Origin: Litoreibacter halocynthiae
GTDB lineage: Bacteria > Pseudomonadota > Alphaproteobacteria > Rhodobacterales > Rhodobacteraceae
Direction of reading: 5' to 3'
NCBI RefSeq assembly: GCF_004365635.1
Contig: NZ_SOBH01000001.1
Span: forward strand, 434,001 to 498,000
Length of the DNA stretch: 64,000 bases
Under the pieces are notes generated by a model. It was not told the DNA's origin and did not search any database. It worked only from the letters and a program-made list of their open reading frames with translations. Of the stretch, positions 34,904 through 44,013 are shown one piece after another (position 1 is the first letter of the stretch; each line of letters starts with the position of its first letter). A program made the translations under genes and the position numbers.

Positions 34904-35239
34904 ATGCCCCATGCCGAGATCAAATATTCCGCCGACATGACGCTCGACACGCAAGCCATGATGGCGTTGATCGAGGCCACGATTGCCAACCATGACAGCG
35001 GGGCAGGGGCGGTCAAATCCCGCGCCTTCCAAATCAGCGACTTCCTCCACACCCATGTGATCATCAACATCACGATGCTGCCCAAGGCGCATCGCGACCC
35101 GGATTTCATGACCGCATTGCTGGGGGATTTGTCGTCAGGGCTGAAAGCCATTGTTGACCAGCCTTGCGCCTTCTCGCTCGAATTGGCCTTCAACGGCCCC
35201 TATTATCACACTGACAACCTGCAAGGGGCTGCCACATGA
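34904..35239 (+). CDS. CHMI-family tautomerase-like protein
   Basis: A 111-residue protein resembling 5-carboxymethyl-2-hydroxymuconate isomerase (HpaF/HpcD) of the tautomerase superfamily. It starts M-P-H-A-E, so removal of Met would expose the catalytic N-terminal proline. The segments [21 protein letters not shown] and [20 protein letters not shown] align with the family. Known members act in homoprotocatechuate degradation, but no other genes of that pathway are here. It lies 4 bp after the SDR stop and overlaps the murD start, so it is co-translated with dcw genes. Its role in this place is unclear. Confidence 0.75.
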   Translation: MPHAEIKYSADMTLDTQAMMALIEATIANHDSGAGAVKSRAFQISDFLHTHVIINITMLPKAHRDPDFMTALLGDLSSGLKAIVDQPCAFSLELAFNGPYYHTDNLQGAAT

Positions 35240-36639
35240 TCCCCGTTCAAGGATATTCCGGCGCAACTGTCGCCGTTCTGGGAATTGGCCGCTCCGGCCT
35301 GTCCGCCGCACGCGCCCTGCGCGCAGGCGGTGCAGAGGTGGCCGCATGGGACGACAATGAGAAGGCCCGCGACGCAGCGCAGGCGGAAGGCTTCACCATC
35401 CGCGACCTCTCCAAACAAGGCGCGTTTGAAGGCGTCGCCACACTCATCGTCTCCCCCGGCATCCCGCATCTTTATCCCGAACCCAACAAGGTCGTGCGCG
35501 CCGCGTGGGACGCGGGCGTCCCCGTCGACAACGACATCTCGCTGTTCTTCCGCTCCTTCGCCACCTCCGAGTGGGACAATTTCGAGCGTATCCCCAAAAT
35601 CATCGCCGTCACCGGCTCCAACGGGAAATCCACCACCTCCGCGTTGATCCACCACATCCTTGAACACGCCCAACGCCCCACCCAGCTTGCGGGCAATATC
35701 GGGCGCGGGGTGCTGGACATGGACCCCGCCATAGACGGCGAAGTCGTGGTGCTGGAGCTTTCCAGCTACCAAACCGACCTCGCCCGATCCCTGACGCCGG
35801 ACGTCGCGGTCTTCACCAACCTCTCCCCCGACCATCTGGACCGCCACCACGGCATGGGTGGCTACTTCGCCGCCAAACGCCGCCTGTTCTCCGAAGGTGG
35901 CCCCGACCGTTGCATCATCGGCGTGGACGAGGACGAGGGGCAATATCTCGCCAACCAGATGGCCGGAGGCGTTACCGACGACCGCGTGATCCGCGTCTCC
36001 AGCGGGCGCAAGCTGACCGGTGACGGCTGGAACGTCTTCGCCAAAAAGGGCTTCCTCGCCGAATGGCGCAAGGGCAAGCAAATGGCCTCCATCGACCTAC
36101 GCGCGGTGCCTGGATTGCCCGGCGCCCACAACCACCAAAACGCCTGCGCCGCCTACGCCGCCTGCCGCACCGTGGGCCTCGCCCCCCGCGTGATCGAGGC
36201 CGCGTTCCACAGCTTTGCAGGCCTGCCGCACCGCTCGCAACTGGTGGGCGAGAGGGACGGTGTGAAATTCGTCAACGACAGCAAAGCCACCAATGTCGAC
36301 AGCGCCGCCAAGGCGTTGCAGGCCTTCACCAACATCCGCTGGATCTGCGGCGGGTTGGAGAAAGAGGGCGGCTTGGGAGGTCTGTTGCCCCACTTGGGCG
36401 GCGTCACCAAGGCCTATGTGATCGGTCGCGAGGCCGCGAGTTTCGCCATGCAACTGGGCGATCTGCCCCACGAGGTCTGCACCGACATGGCCACCGCCGT
36501 CGCCCGCGCCGCCGCGGATGCAGTCAAGGGTGACACAGTCCTGCTGGCACCCGCCGCTGCCAGCTTCGACCAATACGACAGCTTCGAGCGCCGCGGCGAG
36601 GACTTCATCGCGCAGGTAGAGGTCGAGTTAACAACCTGA
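35236..36639 (+). CDS. murD: UDP-MurNAc-L-Ala:D-glutamate ligase
   Basis: A 467-residue Mur ligase that adds D-glutamate to UDP-MurNAc-L-Ala. The N-terminal Rossmann part reads [15 protein letters not shown], the P-loop [18 protein letters not shown] is near residue 126, and [27 protein letters not shown] and [17 protein letters not shown] follow. [20 protein letters not shown]-like residues close the protein, as in most MurD. It is the last gene of the first dcw block; the next gene is on the opposite strand. Confidence 0.96.
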   Translation: MIPVQGYSGATVAVLGIGRSGLSAARALRAGGAEVAAWDDNEKARDAAQAEGFTIRDLSKQGAFEGVATLIVSPGIPHLYPEPNKVVRAAWDAGVPVDNDISLFFRSFATSEWDNFERIPKIIAVTGSNGKSTTSALIHHILEHAQRPTQLAGNIGRGVLDMDPAIDGEVVVLELSSYQTDLARSLTPDVAVFTNLSPDHLDRHHGMGGYFAAKRRLFSEGGPDRCIIGVDEDEGQYLANQMAGGVTDDRVIRVSSGRKLTGDGWNVFAKKGFLAEWRKGKQMASIDLRAVPGLPGAHNHQNACAAYAACRTVGLAPRVIEAAFHSFAGLPHRSQLVGERDGVKFVNDSKATNVDSAAKALQAFTNIRWICGGLEKEGGLGGLLPHLGGVTKAYVIGREAASFAMQLGDLPHEVCTDMATAVARAAADAVKGDTVLLAPAAASFDQYDSFERRGEDFIAQVEVELTT

Positions 36640-36760
36640 GGTCAAAGCGCAGAATAAATGCTAGCTAAGGTCTGCTGTGTAGGACAAAGAAGTCATTGCC
36701 TTCGGACTTGCCAAGGTCGGCTTTCAATTTTTCCCGTTTCACGAAAAGCTAAGCTTCGCG

Positions 36761-37219
36761 TCAATCAACAATTGGAAATACGCCAGTTTTCTTGACCACC
36801 CCGTAAACAAAGCTGCTGTCGATTGATCCGATACTGCCAATAGGGTGCAAGCACTTACGCACGAATTTCTCGTAACCGGCGAGGTCCGCGACGACCACCC
36901 GCAATAGGTAATCGGACGTGCCGGTCATCACAAAACATTCAAGCACCTGATCCAAGCGGCTGACTTGTTTCTCAAACTGCTGAACGACTTTCTCGGTATG
37001 TCCTGTCAGGCTGACCCGCACGAAGACGGTCACGGGCAAACCATAGGCTTCGGCATCGATGTCAGCCGTGTACCCCATGAGTGCGCCGCTTTGCTCAAGC
37101 AGCTTCACACGACGCAGGCAGGGTGACGGCGACAGGTTTACCTCTGCGGCGAGATCTTGATTCGTCATCCGGCTGTTGCGTTGCAGTGCCCGGATGATTT
37201 GGCGATCTTTGGCGTCCAT
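36761..37219 (-). CDS. mdeR: Lrp/AsnC-family regulator (MdeR-like)
   Basis: A 152-residue Lrp/AsnC-type regulator: an N-terminal helix-turn-helix (NSRMTNQDLAAEVNLSPSPC, then LRRVKLLEQSG) and a C-terminal RAM ligand domain with VLECFVMTGTSDYLLRVVV. It is divergent from a methionine gamma-lyase gene, the same arrangement as mdeR/mdeA of Pseudomonas putida, where MdeR activates mdeAB in response to methionine. The 115-bp gap has long-spaced GCCTCA/TGAGGC arms around an AT-rich core. It faces murD tail to tail, so it breaks the dcw transcript. The symbol rests on context. Confidence 0.8.
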   Translation of the reverse strand: MDAKDRQIIRALQRNSRMTNQDLAAEVNLSPSPCLRRVKLLEQSGALMGYTADIDAEAYGLPVTVFVRVSLTGHTEKVVQQFEKQVSRLDQVLECFVMTGTSDYLLRVVVADLAGYEKFVRKCLHPIGSIGSIDSSFVYGVVKKTGVFPIVD

Positions 37220-37225
37220 TTTTGA

Positions 37226-37267
37226 GCCTCACTGGCATAATCTGCTAATTTTTTACCAATATGAGGC
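37226..37267. promoter_or_regulatory. Candidate MdeR operator
   Basis: Perfect 6-bp arms GCCTCA (37226-37231) and TGAGGC (37262-37267) enclose a 30-bp core that is rich in A and T. Lrp-family proteins bind such dyads with AT-rich, bendable centres. The site lies just upstream of the mdeR start and 68 bp before mdeA, suited to controlling both. Confidence 0.4.
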
Positions 37268-37334
37268 ATCAATAGCAATCCGCAAGCCGTGGATCTGTCC
37301 TAATTTACTCTGGAAACACTCGCGGAGACTCGAC

Positions 37335-38540
37335 ATGCGCAATCACCCAAACAGCTTTTCAACGATGGCAATCCATCATGGATATAACCCTATGAACAAC
37401 GAAGGGGCTTTGACGCCGCCGTTGCATCTGACATCGACCTTTGTTTTTGAAACGGCAGAAGCTGGTGGAAATATGTTCGCAGGGGAGCAAGCCGGGCACA
37501 TCTATTCGCGCATCTCGAACCCGACGAGCGATTTGCTTGAGCGTCGTATCGCAGTGCTTGAAGGGGCCGAGGCTGGGCTTGCATTGGCCTCGGGCATGGG
37601 GGCGATTACGGCGACCTTGTGGACGCTGCTCGCGCCGGGGGACGAAATAATCTTGGACAAGACGCTATATGGCTGCACGTTTTCATTCATGCACCACGGT
37701 TTGGCCAAGTTTGGGGTCACGGTCACTCATGTTGACTTGACGCAGGCAGAGAACCTTAAGGCGGCGATTTCCGACAAAACAAAAGTCGTTTATTTTGAAA
37801 CGCCCGCCAACCCAAACATGCGCTTGGTCGATATCGCCGCTGTTGCTGACATTGCCCATGCTGGCGGCGCACATGTGGTTGTCGATAACACATACGCCAC
37901 GCCATATCTGACCCAACCGATCAAACTTGGCGCCGACGTCGTTCTACATTCTGCAACGAAATATCTTGGCGGCCACGGCGATGTCGTGGCGGGCCTTCTG
38001 GTGGGGTCTGCGGAAATGGTCGAGGACATCCGACTTCAAGGGATGAAGGATATGACCGGTGCGGTGATTGCGCCGTTCAATGCGATGTTGATCTTGCGCG
38101 GCCTCAAAACGCTTGAGCTACGCATGGACCGTCACTGCAGCAGTGCAGCAACGGTCGCGCAGATGCTTGAAGCCTCCGCCGCCGTTCAAAAGGTATGGTA
38201 CCCGGGACTGGAGAGCTTTGAGCAACACGATCTGGCCCAACAGCAGATGTCCCAGTTTGGCGGTATGATTGCCTTTGAACTGACGGGCGGCAAACAGGCT
38301 GGCATTGACATGATGAACAGGCTGAACCTGATCTCGCGCGCGGTTTCGCTCGGCGACGCCGAGACTTTGGTCCAACATCCTGCAAGCATGACACATTCAA
38401 CCTATACGACTGAAGAACTGGCCGAACATGGCATCAGCGTAGGCCTTGTGCGTCTGTCGGTTGGCCTTGAAGGCGTGGATGACTTGCTTGCCGATCTTGC
38501 GCAAGCTTTGCCCAAGTCTTCGATCAAGACCGCAGCCTAA
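37335..38540 (+). CDS. mdeA: L-methionine gamma-lyase
   Basis: A 401-residue PLP enzyme of the Cys/Met-metabolism family that splits methionine into methanethiol, 2-oxobutyrate and ammonia. The PLP lysine is K209 in HSATKYLGGHGD. The diagnostic point is C114 in DKTLYGCTFSFMHHG: this cysteine is characteristic of true methionine gamma-lyases, whereas cystathionine lyases and synthases have other residues there. The ATG at 37335 gives the usual length; the frame is open further upstream across the divergent promoter. It sits 12 bp before an E1-type dehydrogenase gene that would consume its 2-oxobutyrate. Confidence 0.92.
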   Translation: MRNHPNSFSTMAIHHGYNPMNNEGALTPPLHLTSTFVFETAEAGGNMFAGEQAGHIYSRISNPTSDLLERRIAVLEGAEAGLALASGMGAITATLWTLLAPGDEIILDKTLYGCTFSFMHHGLAKFGVTVTHVDLTQAENLKAAISDKTKVVYFETPANPNMRLVDIAAVADIAHAGGAHVVVDNTYATPYLTQPIKLGADVVLHSATKYLGGHGDVVAGLLVGSAEMVEDIRLQGMKDMTGAVIAPFNAMLILRGLKTLELRMDRHCSSAATVAQMLEASAAVQKVWYPGLESFEQHDLAQQQMSQFGGMIAFELTGGKQAGIDMMNRLNLISRAVSLGDAETLVQHPASMTHSTYTTEELAEHGISVGLVRLSVGLEGVDDLLADLAQALPKSSIKTAA

Positions 38541-38552
38541 GGAAACGTCGAT

Positions 38553-40928
38553 ATGTCCACGCATCTCAAGACCATTGAACAACGTCTTTTGTGGCTGTCC
38601 CACTGGATGATCCACAATGCCAATCACATTCGCCCCAAGGCGGACGGTATCAAGGTCGGAGGGCATCAGGCATCATCTGCGTCGATGGTGTCGATCATGA
38701 CGGCACTCTATTTCCAAACCTTGCGGCCAGAAGACAGGGTCGCGGTCAAGCCGCATGCGTCCCCGATTTTCCACGCGATCCAGTATCTCATGGGCAATCA
38801 GACGCGCGAAAAAATGGAGAACTTTCGCGGCTATGGCGGCGTGCAGAGTTACCCATCGCGCACCAAAGATATCGACGACGTCGATTTTTCGACGGGCTCG
38901 GTTGGTCTGGGCGTTGCAGTCACCTCGTTTGCGTCAATTGTGCAGGACTACATCCAAGCCAAATCTTGGGGCTCTGATCGGGACTTGGGTCGCATGATTG
39001 CGCTGGTGGGCGACGCAGAACTGGACGAAGGCAACATCTACGAAGCCCTGCAAGAGGGCTGGAAGAACGACCTGCGCAACTGCTGGTGGATCATCGACTA
39101 CAACCGTCAATCACTTGATGGCGTTGTGCGCGAAGGCCTGTTCAAGCGGGTCGAGCAAATTTTTGACGCCTTCGGTTGGGATGTTGTCCGTGTCAAATAC
39201 GGCCATTTGCAACGTGCGGCCTTCGAGGAAACCGGCGGCGACAAACTGCGCCAATGGATTGATGACTGCCCGAACCAATTGTACTCCGCGCTGACGTTCA
39301 TGGGCGGTGCCGTTTGGCGCGCGCGCCTGATGGATGCGCTTGGTGATCAGGGCGATGTCACGGCATTGATTGAACGGCGCAGCGATGCAGAGCTTGCCGA
39401 ATTGATGGAAAATCTAGGCGGCAACTGTGTGCAAACGATGGCCGACACATTCGCGTCTATCGATCACGACCGCCCCGTTTGTTTTCTGGCTTATACCATC
39501 AAAGGTTGGGGCACGCCGATTGCAGGCCACAAGGACAACCACGGCGGCCTGATGAACAAGACCCAGATGGCTGAATGGCAGGATCACATGGGCGTGGCGC
39601 AGGGCCAGGAGTGGGACAAATTCGCAACAATTGCCGACCCTGCCGCGTTTCAAGCCAAGCTGGAAAAGACACCCTTCTTTGCCAAAGGCCCGCGTCGCTT
39701 TAAAGACGATGTCATTGACGTCCCAACGATCGAACTGACGTCAGATCGCGAAATCTCGACGCAAATGGCGTTTGGCAAGATCCTCGACGCCCTGTCCAAA
39801 GGCGACAGCACGCTCGCCGAACGCATCGTAACAACATCGCCTGACGTGACCGGCACAACCAACCTTGGCCCATGGGTGAACCGTCGCAAATTGTTTGCAC
39901 GTGACCATCAGGAGGACACGTTCAAAACAGAAAACATCCCGTCGACCGCGAAATGGGAGTTCACGCCAGAGGGCCAACACATCGAACTGGGCATCGCAGA
40001 GATGAACCTGTTCCTGCTTTTGGCGGCGGCTGGCCTGTCGCATTCGATGTTCGGCAAACGCCTTATTCCGATCGGCACCGTTTATGATCCCTTCGTGTCT
40101 CGCGGTTTGGACGCCCTGAATTACGCCTGCTACCAAGACGCACGATTTATGATTGTCGGCACGCCATCGGGCGTCACGTTGTCTTATGAAGGCGGCGCGC
40201 ACCAATCCATCGCATCCCCGTTGATCGGCATGTCCCAAGACGGCCTCGCCGCGTTCGAACCTGCCTTTGCGGACGAATTAGCCGTGATCATGGAATGGTC
40301 GTTCAACTATCTCCAAAAGGACGGCGAAAGTGACCCCGACGAGCGGACATGGCTGCGCGATGAAACAGGCGGGTCAGTTTATCTGCGCCTGACCACCAAC
40401 CCGATCGAACAGCCTGGCAAGCGCGTCGATGACGCGTTTCGACAAGGCGCAATCGACGGCGCATACTGGCTGCGCGAACCCGGTCCCAACTGCGAAGTTG
40501 TCATTGCATACCAAGGCGCTGTCGCCCCCGAAGCCATCAAAGCAGCGGGCCTGATCGGGGAAGGCCGCCGCGATGTCGGCGTCCTTGCTGTGACATCGGC
40601 TGACCGCTTGAACGCAGGTTGGACGGCGGCACAAAGGGCGCGGGCAAACGGCAACAAGGCCGCCACCTCGCACATTGAAACTGTGCTGCAAGGCTTACCA
40701 CGCAACTGCGTCCTGATCACTGTCATCGACGGCCATCCCGCGACGCTGTCATGGCTTGGCGGCGTGTGGGGGCATCAAACGATCTCGCACGGGGTCGAGC
40801 ATTTCGGGCAAACGGGCTCGATCGCTGACCTATATCGGCACTTTCGGATCGACGCCGACGCGTTGGTCAATTCCGCAAGCGAGCTGACTCATGGCCGGCA
40901 TATCTCACCTATCAAGGTCGTTGGATAG
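38553..40928 (+). CDS. mdeB: Homodimeric 2-oxoacid dehydrogenase E1 (MdeB-like)
   Basis: A 791-residue thiamine-diphosphate enzyme of the AceE/transketolase type. The cofactor motif is GDAELDEGNIYEAL (from about residue 153), and an AceE-like phosphate and pyrimidine domain is seen in LGIAEMNLFLLLAAAGLSHS. It is about 100 residues shorter than E. coli AceE. In Pseudomonas putida mdeB is such an E1 homologue behind mdeA, proposed to decarboxylate 2-oxobutyrate from methionine towards propionyl-CoA. No E2 or E3 gene is adjacent, so it must borrow those subunits or use another acceptor. Specificity for 2-oxobutyrate is inferred from context. Confidence 0.85.
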   Translation: MSTHLKTIEQRLLWLSHWMIHNANHIRPKADGIKVGGHQASSASMVSIMTALYFQTLRPEDRVAVKPHASPIFHAIQYLMGNQTREKMENFRGYGGVQSYPSRTKDIDDVDFSTGSVGLGVAVTSFASIVQDYIQAKSWGSDRDLGRMIALVGDAELDEGNIYEALQEGWKNDLRNCWWIIDYNRQSLDGVVREGLFKRVEQIFDAFGWDVVRVKYGHLQRAAFEETGGDKLRQWIDDCPNQLYSALTFMGGAVWRARLMDALGDQGDVTALIERRSDAELAELMENLGGNCVQTMADTFASIDHDRPVCFLAYTIKGWGTPIAGHKDNHGGLMNKTQMAEWQDHMGVAQGQEWDKFATIADPAAFQAKLEKTPFFAKGPRRFKDDVIDVPTIELTSDREISTQMAFGKILDALSKGDSTLAERIVTTSPDVTGTTNLGPWVNRRKLFARDHQEDTFKTENIPSTAKWEFTPEGQHIELGIAEMNLFLLLAAAGLSHSMFGKRLIPIGTVYDPFVSRGLDALNYACYQDARFMIVGTPSGVTLSYEGGAHQSIASPLIGMSQDGLAAFEPAFADELAVIMEWSFNYLQKDGESDPDERTWLRDETGGSVYLRLTTNPIEQPGKRVDDAFRQGAIDGAYWLREPGPNCEVVIAYQGAVAPEAIKAAGLIGEGRRDVGVLAVTSADRLNAGWTAAQRARANGNKAATSHIETVLQGLPRNCVLITVIDGHPATLSWLGGVWGHQTISHGVEHFGQTGSIADLYRHFRIDADALVNSASELTHGRHISPIKVVG

Positions 40929-41026
40929 CCATCTGCCGAAAGCGGTCGTTCATGTGTGATGCAGTAACCGGTACTTTGGGCTCAAAGCCGACCTTCTCTA
41001 CGAACGGATATATTCAAACGAGCACG

Positions 41027-41614
41027 TCAAATCACGTAAGCCTTCTCCCGCTCCGCCTCGCTCAACACATACGGCTTCACGATCGCCCGTCCGTCCTCGC
41101 CAAAGAACGGCGTCTTCTTCCAGCGCCCTGAAAGCCGCTCCGCTGCAATCGCGCGGACGGTGCGGGCGATGAAGCCGATCATGCTGCCGGACGGCTCAGA
41201 CACAGGCTCCAACGCATGCTCGGACTTGTAGCGGAACCGGATTGGCCCAAGCGCCTCCGGCTCGACAACATTGGCCACCAGAAACCCCGCAAAGCTGAAT
41301 TTCGGATTGCCCACCATGTTGCAAATGGGCGTGTTGCAGCACTTGGCGTACCAGCGATATAGCCCCTTCGGCGCAAGTTGCAGCAGCGCCAGTTGGTCCT
41401 TGCCCGCCAGAAATTCCACCCGTGCGGGCTGGGTCTGGTAAATCTCCGTCCCGCCCTTCGCATCGGTAGCCACGCCAAACTGACCAAGATGGCGCGCGAA
41501 GGCCTGACAGTCGGTACAATAGCACAACCCGTGGTTGCCATTCGTCGCATCTGCCCCGCGCAATCGCGCCTGAAACGCGCCGCATTGGCAGCTCACCATC
41601 ACATCATTGCTCAT
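41027..41614 (-). CDS. DUF6151/GFA-like zinc-binding protein
   Basis: A 195-residue protein with the cysteine pattern of GFA-like (glutathione-dependent formaldehyde-activating) folds: CQCGAF near the start, CYCTDCQAFARHLG, and KCCNTPICN. It matches my recollection of the DUF6151 family, which shares this zinc-binding core. The ATG at 41614 is chosen since the protein then begins at the first zinc motif; the longer frame runs into the ftsW promoter region. It is divergent from ftsW and convergent with mdeB. Function unknown. Formaldehyde can arise when methanethiol from the neighbouring mdeA pathway is oxidised, so a link is conceivable but unproven. Confidence 0.7.
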   Translation of the reverse strand: MSNDVMVSCQCGAFQARLRGADATNGNHGLCYCTDCQAFARHLGQFGVATDAKGGTEIYQTQPARVEFLAGKDQLALLQLAPKGLYRWYAKCCNTPICNMVGNPKFSFAGFLVANVVEPEALGPIRFRYKSEHALEPVSEPSGSMIGFIARTVRAIAAERLSGRWKKTPFFGEDGRAIVKPYVLSEAEREKAYVI

Positions 41615-41746
41615 TTCCCGCCCTCCAAGCCGATTTACGCCGAACATAGCACCAACTAGAGACTGGATTGCACGGCAATTTCCCGTTAGAGTCCGCGTAT
41701 AGACCCGAACAATCGGGCGATCGAGGTAGTTAAGGCGGTAATTCTC

Positions 41747-42916
41747 ATGACTGAGATGGTGTATGGCACCGCTCTGGTGCATCCAGGCGAGCCAATTTTA
41801 CCCAAATGGTGGCGGACTTTGGATCGCTGGTCGATGACCTGCGTTTTCGCGCTGTTTGGTATCGGACTTTTGTTGGGTCTCGCGGCGTCGCCGCCTTTGG
41901 CCGAAAAGAACGGGCTCGACCCGTTCCACTACGTATCCCGTCAGGCCTTCTTCGGCTGCGTGGCCATGTGTGTGATGATCGCGGTGTCGATGATGTCGAC
42001 CCATATGGTCCGCCGCCTCGCCACGCTGTTCTTCATGGTCACATTGGTCGCGCTGATGCTGTTGCCGGTCTTCGGCACCGATTTTGGCAAAGGCGCCACG
42101 CGCTGGTATTCGATGGGCTTCGGCTCTTTCCAGCCGTCAGAGTTCCTCAAACCGGTATTCATCGTCACCTCCGCATGGCTGATCGCCGGCAGTCAGGAAA
42201 TCAACGGCCCGCCCGGCAAGCTCTATTCCTTCATCCTGACGCTGGTGGTCGTGGGGTTCCTCGCCATGCAGCCCGATTTCGGGCAGGCCTGTCTGGTGCT
42301 GTTCGGCTGGGGCGTCGTCTATTTCGTGGCCGGTGCGCCCATGATCCTGCTGATCGGCATGGCCGGTCTTGTGACATTCGCGGGCGTAACCGCCTATTCC
42401 ATGTCGGAACACTTCGCCCGCCGCATTGACGGCTTCCTCAGCGCCGAAGTCGACCCCACCACCCAGCTTGGCTACGCCACCAACGCCATCCGCGAAGGCG
42501 GCTATTTCGGTGTGGGCGTGGGCGAGGGCTCGGTGAAATGGTCTCTGCCGGATGCGCATACCGACTTCATCATCGCCGTCGCCGCCGAGGAATACGGCCT
42601 CGTCATGGTGCTGGCGATCATCGCGCTCTATGCGATCTTCTCCGTGCGCTGCTTGCACCGTTTGATGAAAGAGCGTGATCCGTTCATCCGCCTCGCTGGC
42701 ACCGGCCTCGTCGCCATGTTCGCCATGCAGGCGGTGATCAACATGGGCGTCGCCGTGCGTTTGCTGCCTGCCAAGGGCATGACGCTGCCGTTCGTTTCCA
42801 ACGGTGGCTCGTCGCTGATTGCGGGGGGCATCGCCCTTGGAATGCTTCTGGCCTTCACGCGCCAGCGCCCGCAAGACGAGATGCGCGACATCCTTCTGCG
42901 CCGCAGGGGGCAATAA
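41747..42916 (+). CDS. ftsW: Septal peptidoglycan glycosyltransferase FtsW
   Basis: A 389-residue SEDS-family polymerase with about ten transmembrane segments that polymerises lipid II at the septum in complex with FtsI. Family marks include [20 protein letters not shown], the [20 protein letters not shown]-like loop, [17 protein letters not shown], and the C-terminal [19 protein letters not shown]. The length is normal. It starts a new dcw block because the upstream neighbour is on the other strand, so a promoter must lie in 41615-41746. Its stop shares a base with the murG start. Confidence 0.96.
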   Translation: MTEMVYGTALVHPGEPILPKWWRTLDRWSMTCVFALFGIGLLLGLAASPPLAEKNGLDPFHYVSRQAFFGCVAMCVMIAVSMMSTHMVRRLATLFFMVTLVALMLLPVFGTDFGKGATRWYSMGFGSFQPSEFLKPVFIVTSAWLIAGSQEINGPPGKLYSFILTLVVVGFLAMQPDFGQACLVLFGWGVVYFVAGAPMILLIGMAGLVTFAGVTAYSMSEHFARRIDGFLSAEVDPTTQLGYATNAIREGGYFGVGVGEGSVKWSLPDAHTDFIIAVAAEEYGLVMVLAIIALYAIFSVRCLHRLMKERDPFIRLAGTGLVAMFAMQAVINMGVAVRLLPAKGMTLPFVSNGGSSLIAGGIALGMLLAFTRQRPQDEMRDILLRRRGQ

Positions 42917-44013
42917 TGTCTGGCGCGCCACTTCTGGTCATCGCTGCGGGCGGCACGGGCGGGCATATGTTCCCGGCTCAGGCCTTGGCCGAGGCGATGC
43001 TGGCAAGAGGTTGGCGCGTGAAGCTGTCCACCGATGCGCGCGGTGCGCGCTACACGGGCGGCTTTCCTCACTCTGTCCAGATCGAGCAGGTCAAATCTGC
43101 CACCTTCGCACGTGGCGGCCTCGCCGGAAAACTCACCGCCCCGTTCAAGCTGGCCTCTGGTGTTCTCTCTGCGATGATGGGGTTCCGCCGCGACCGCCCC
43201 ACGGTCGTCATAGGCTTCGGCGGCTATCCCAGCTTTCCTGCCATTTCAGCCGCCTATCTCATGCGGTTGCCGCGTGCGATCCACGAACAAAACGGCGTGT
43301 TGGGCCGCGTCAATCAGGTGTTTGCCACCCGCGTCGACGCGGTGGCCTGTGGCACTTGGCCGACCGCACTGCCCGAAGGTGTCGACGGCATCTTCACCGG
43401 CAACCCCGTGCGCGGGGCGGTGCTGGACCGGGCCGAGGCCCCCTATATTTCCCCCGGTGACTACCCGATGAGCATCGTCGTCGTCGGCGGCTCCCAAGGC
43501 GCGCGCATCCTGTCGGATGTGGTGCCGACTGCCATCGCGCAGCTTCCCGACGGGCTCAAGGCCAACCTGCGCATCTCCCACCAAGCCCGCGACGAGGACG
43601 CCGCAACCGCACAGCAAACCTACGCCGAAGCCGGTATCGACGCTGATGTGCAACCCTTTTTCCAAGACGTCCCCGCCCGCTTCGCCGAGGCGCAGTTGGT
43701 GATCTCCCGCGCAGGTGCATCCTCTGTCGCCGATATCTCCGTCATCGGCCGTCCGTCCATCCTGATCCCCTTTGCCGCAGCAACCGCCGACCACCAAACC
43801 GCAAATGCGCGCGGGCTGGTCGACGCAGGCGCGGCGATCATGATCCCCGAAAGCAAGCTGACAGCCGACACCTTGGCCGCCAGCATCGAAACCGTCCTCA
43901 CCTATCCCGAAGGGGCGCTGCAAATGGTGCTCGCGGCATTGTCCGTCTCCCGCCCTGACGCAACGGAACGGCTGGTAGACATCGTAGAAACTCTCGCAAA
44001 GAAGAGCCCATGA
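42916..44013 (+). CDS. murG: UDP-GlcNAc:lipid I GlcNAc transferase MurG
   Basis: A 365-residue GT28 glycosyltransferase that converts lipid I to lipid II on the cytoplasmic face of the membrane. It has the glycine-rich N-terminal [61 protein letters not shown], and the C-terminal donor-binding [20 protein letters not shown]. The length is standard. It overlaps ftsW and murC at its ends. Confidence 0.97.
   Translation: MSGAPLLVIAAGGTGGHMFPAQALAEAMLARGWRVKLSTDARGARYTGGFPHSVQIEQVKSATFARGGLAGKLTAPFKLASGVLSAMMGFRRDRPTVVIGFGGYPSFPAISAAYLMRLPRAIHEQNGVLGRVNQVFATRVDAVACGTWPTALPEGVDGIFTGNPVRGAVLDRAEAPYISPGDYPMSIVVVGGSQGARILSDVVPTAIAQLPDGLKANLRISHQARDEDAATAQQTYAEAGIDADVQPFFQDVPARFAEAQLVISRAGASSVADISVIGRPSILIPFAAATADHQTANARGLVDAGAAIMIPESKLTADTLAASIETVLTYPEGALQMVLAALSVSRPDATERLVDIVETLAKKSP

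Noticed and set aside
37220-37334. SAM riboswitch before the methionine gamma-lyase gene
   Set aside because: The 115-bp gap shows an Lrp-type dyad but no conserved riboswitch pseudoknot that I can recognise, and a catabolic gene under an Lrp regulator does not need one.
40929-41026. Attachment site or transposon scar at the right edge of the mde cassette
   Set aside because: I looked for direct repeats shared with the left edge near 36640-36760 and for inverted terminal repeats and found none, so no mobile element is claimed.
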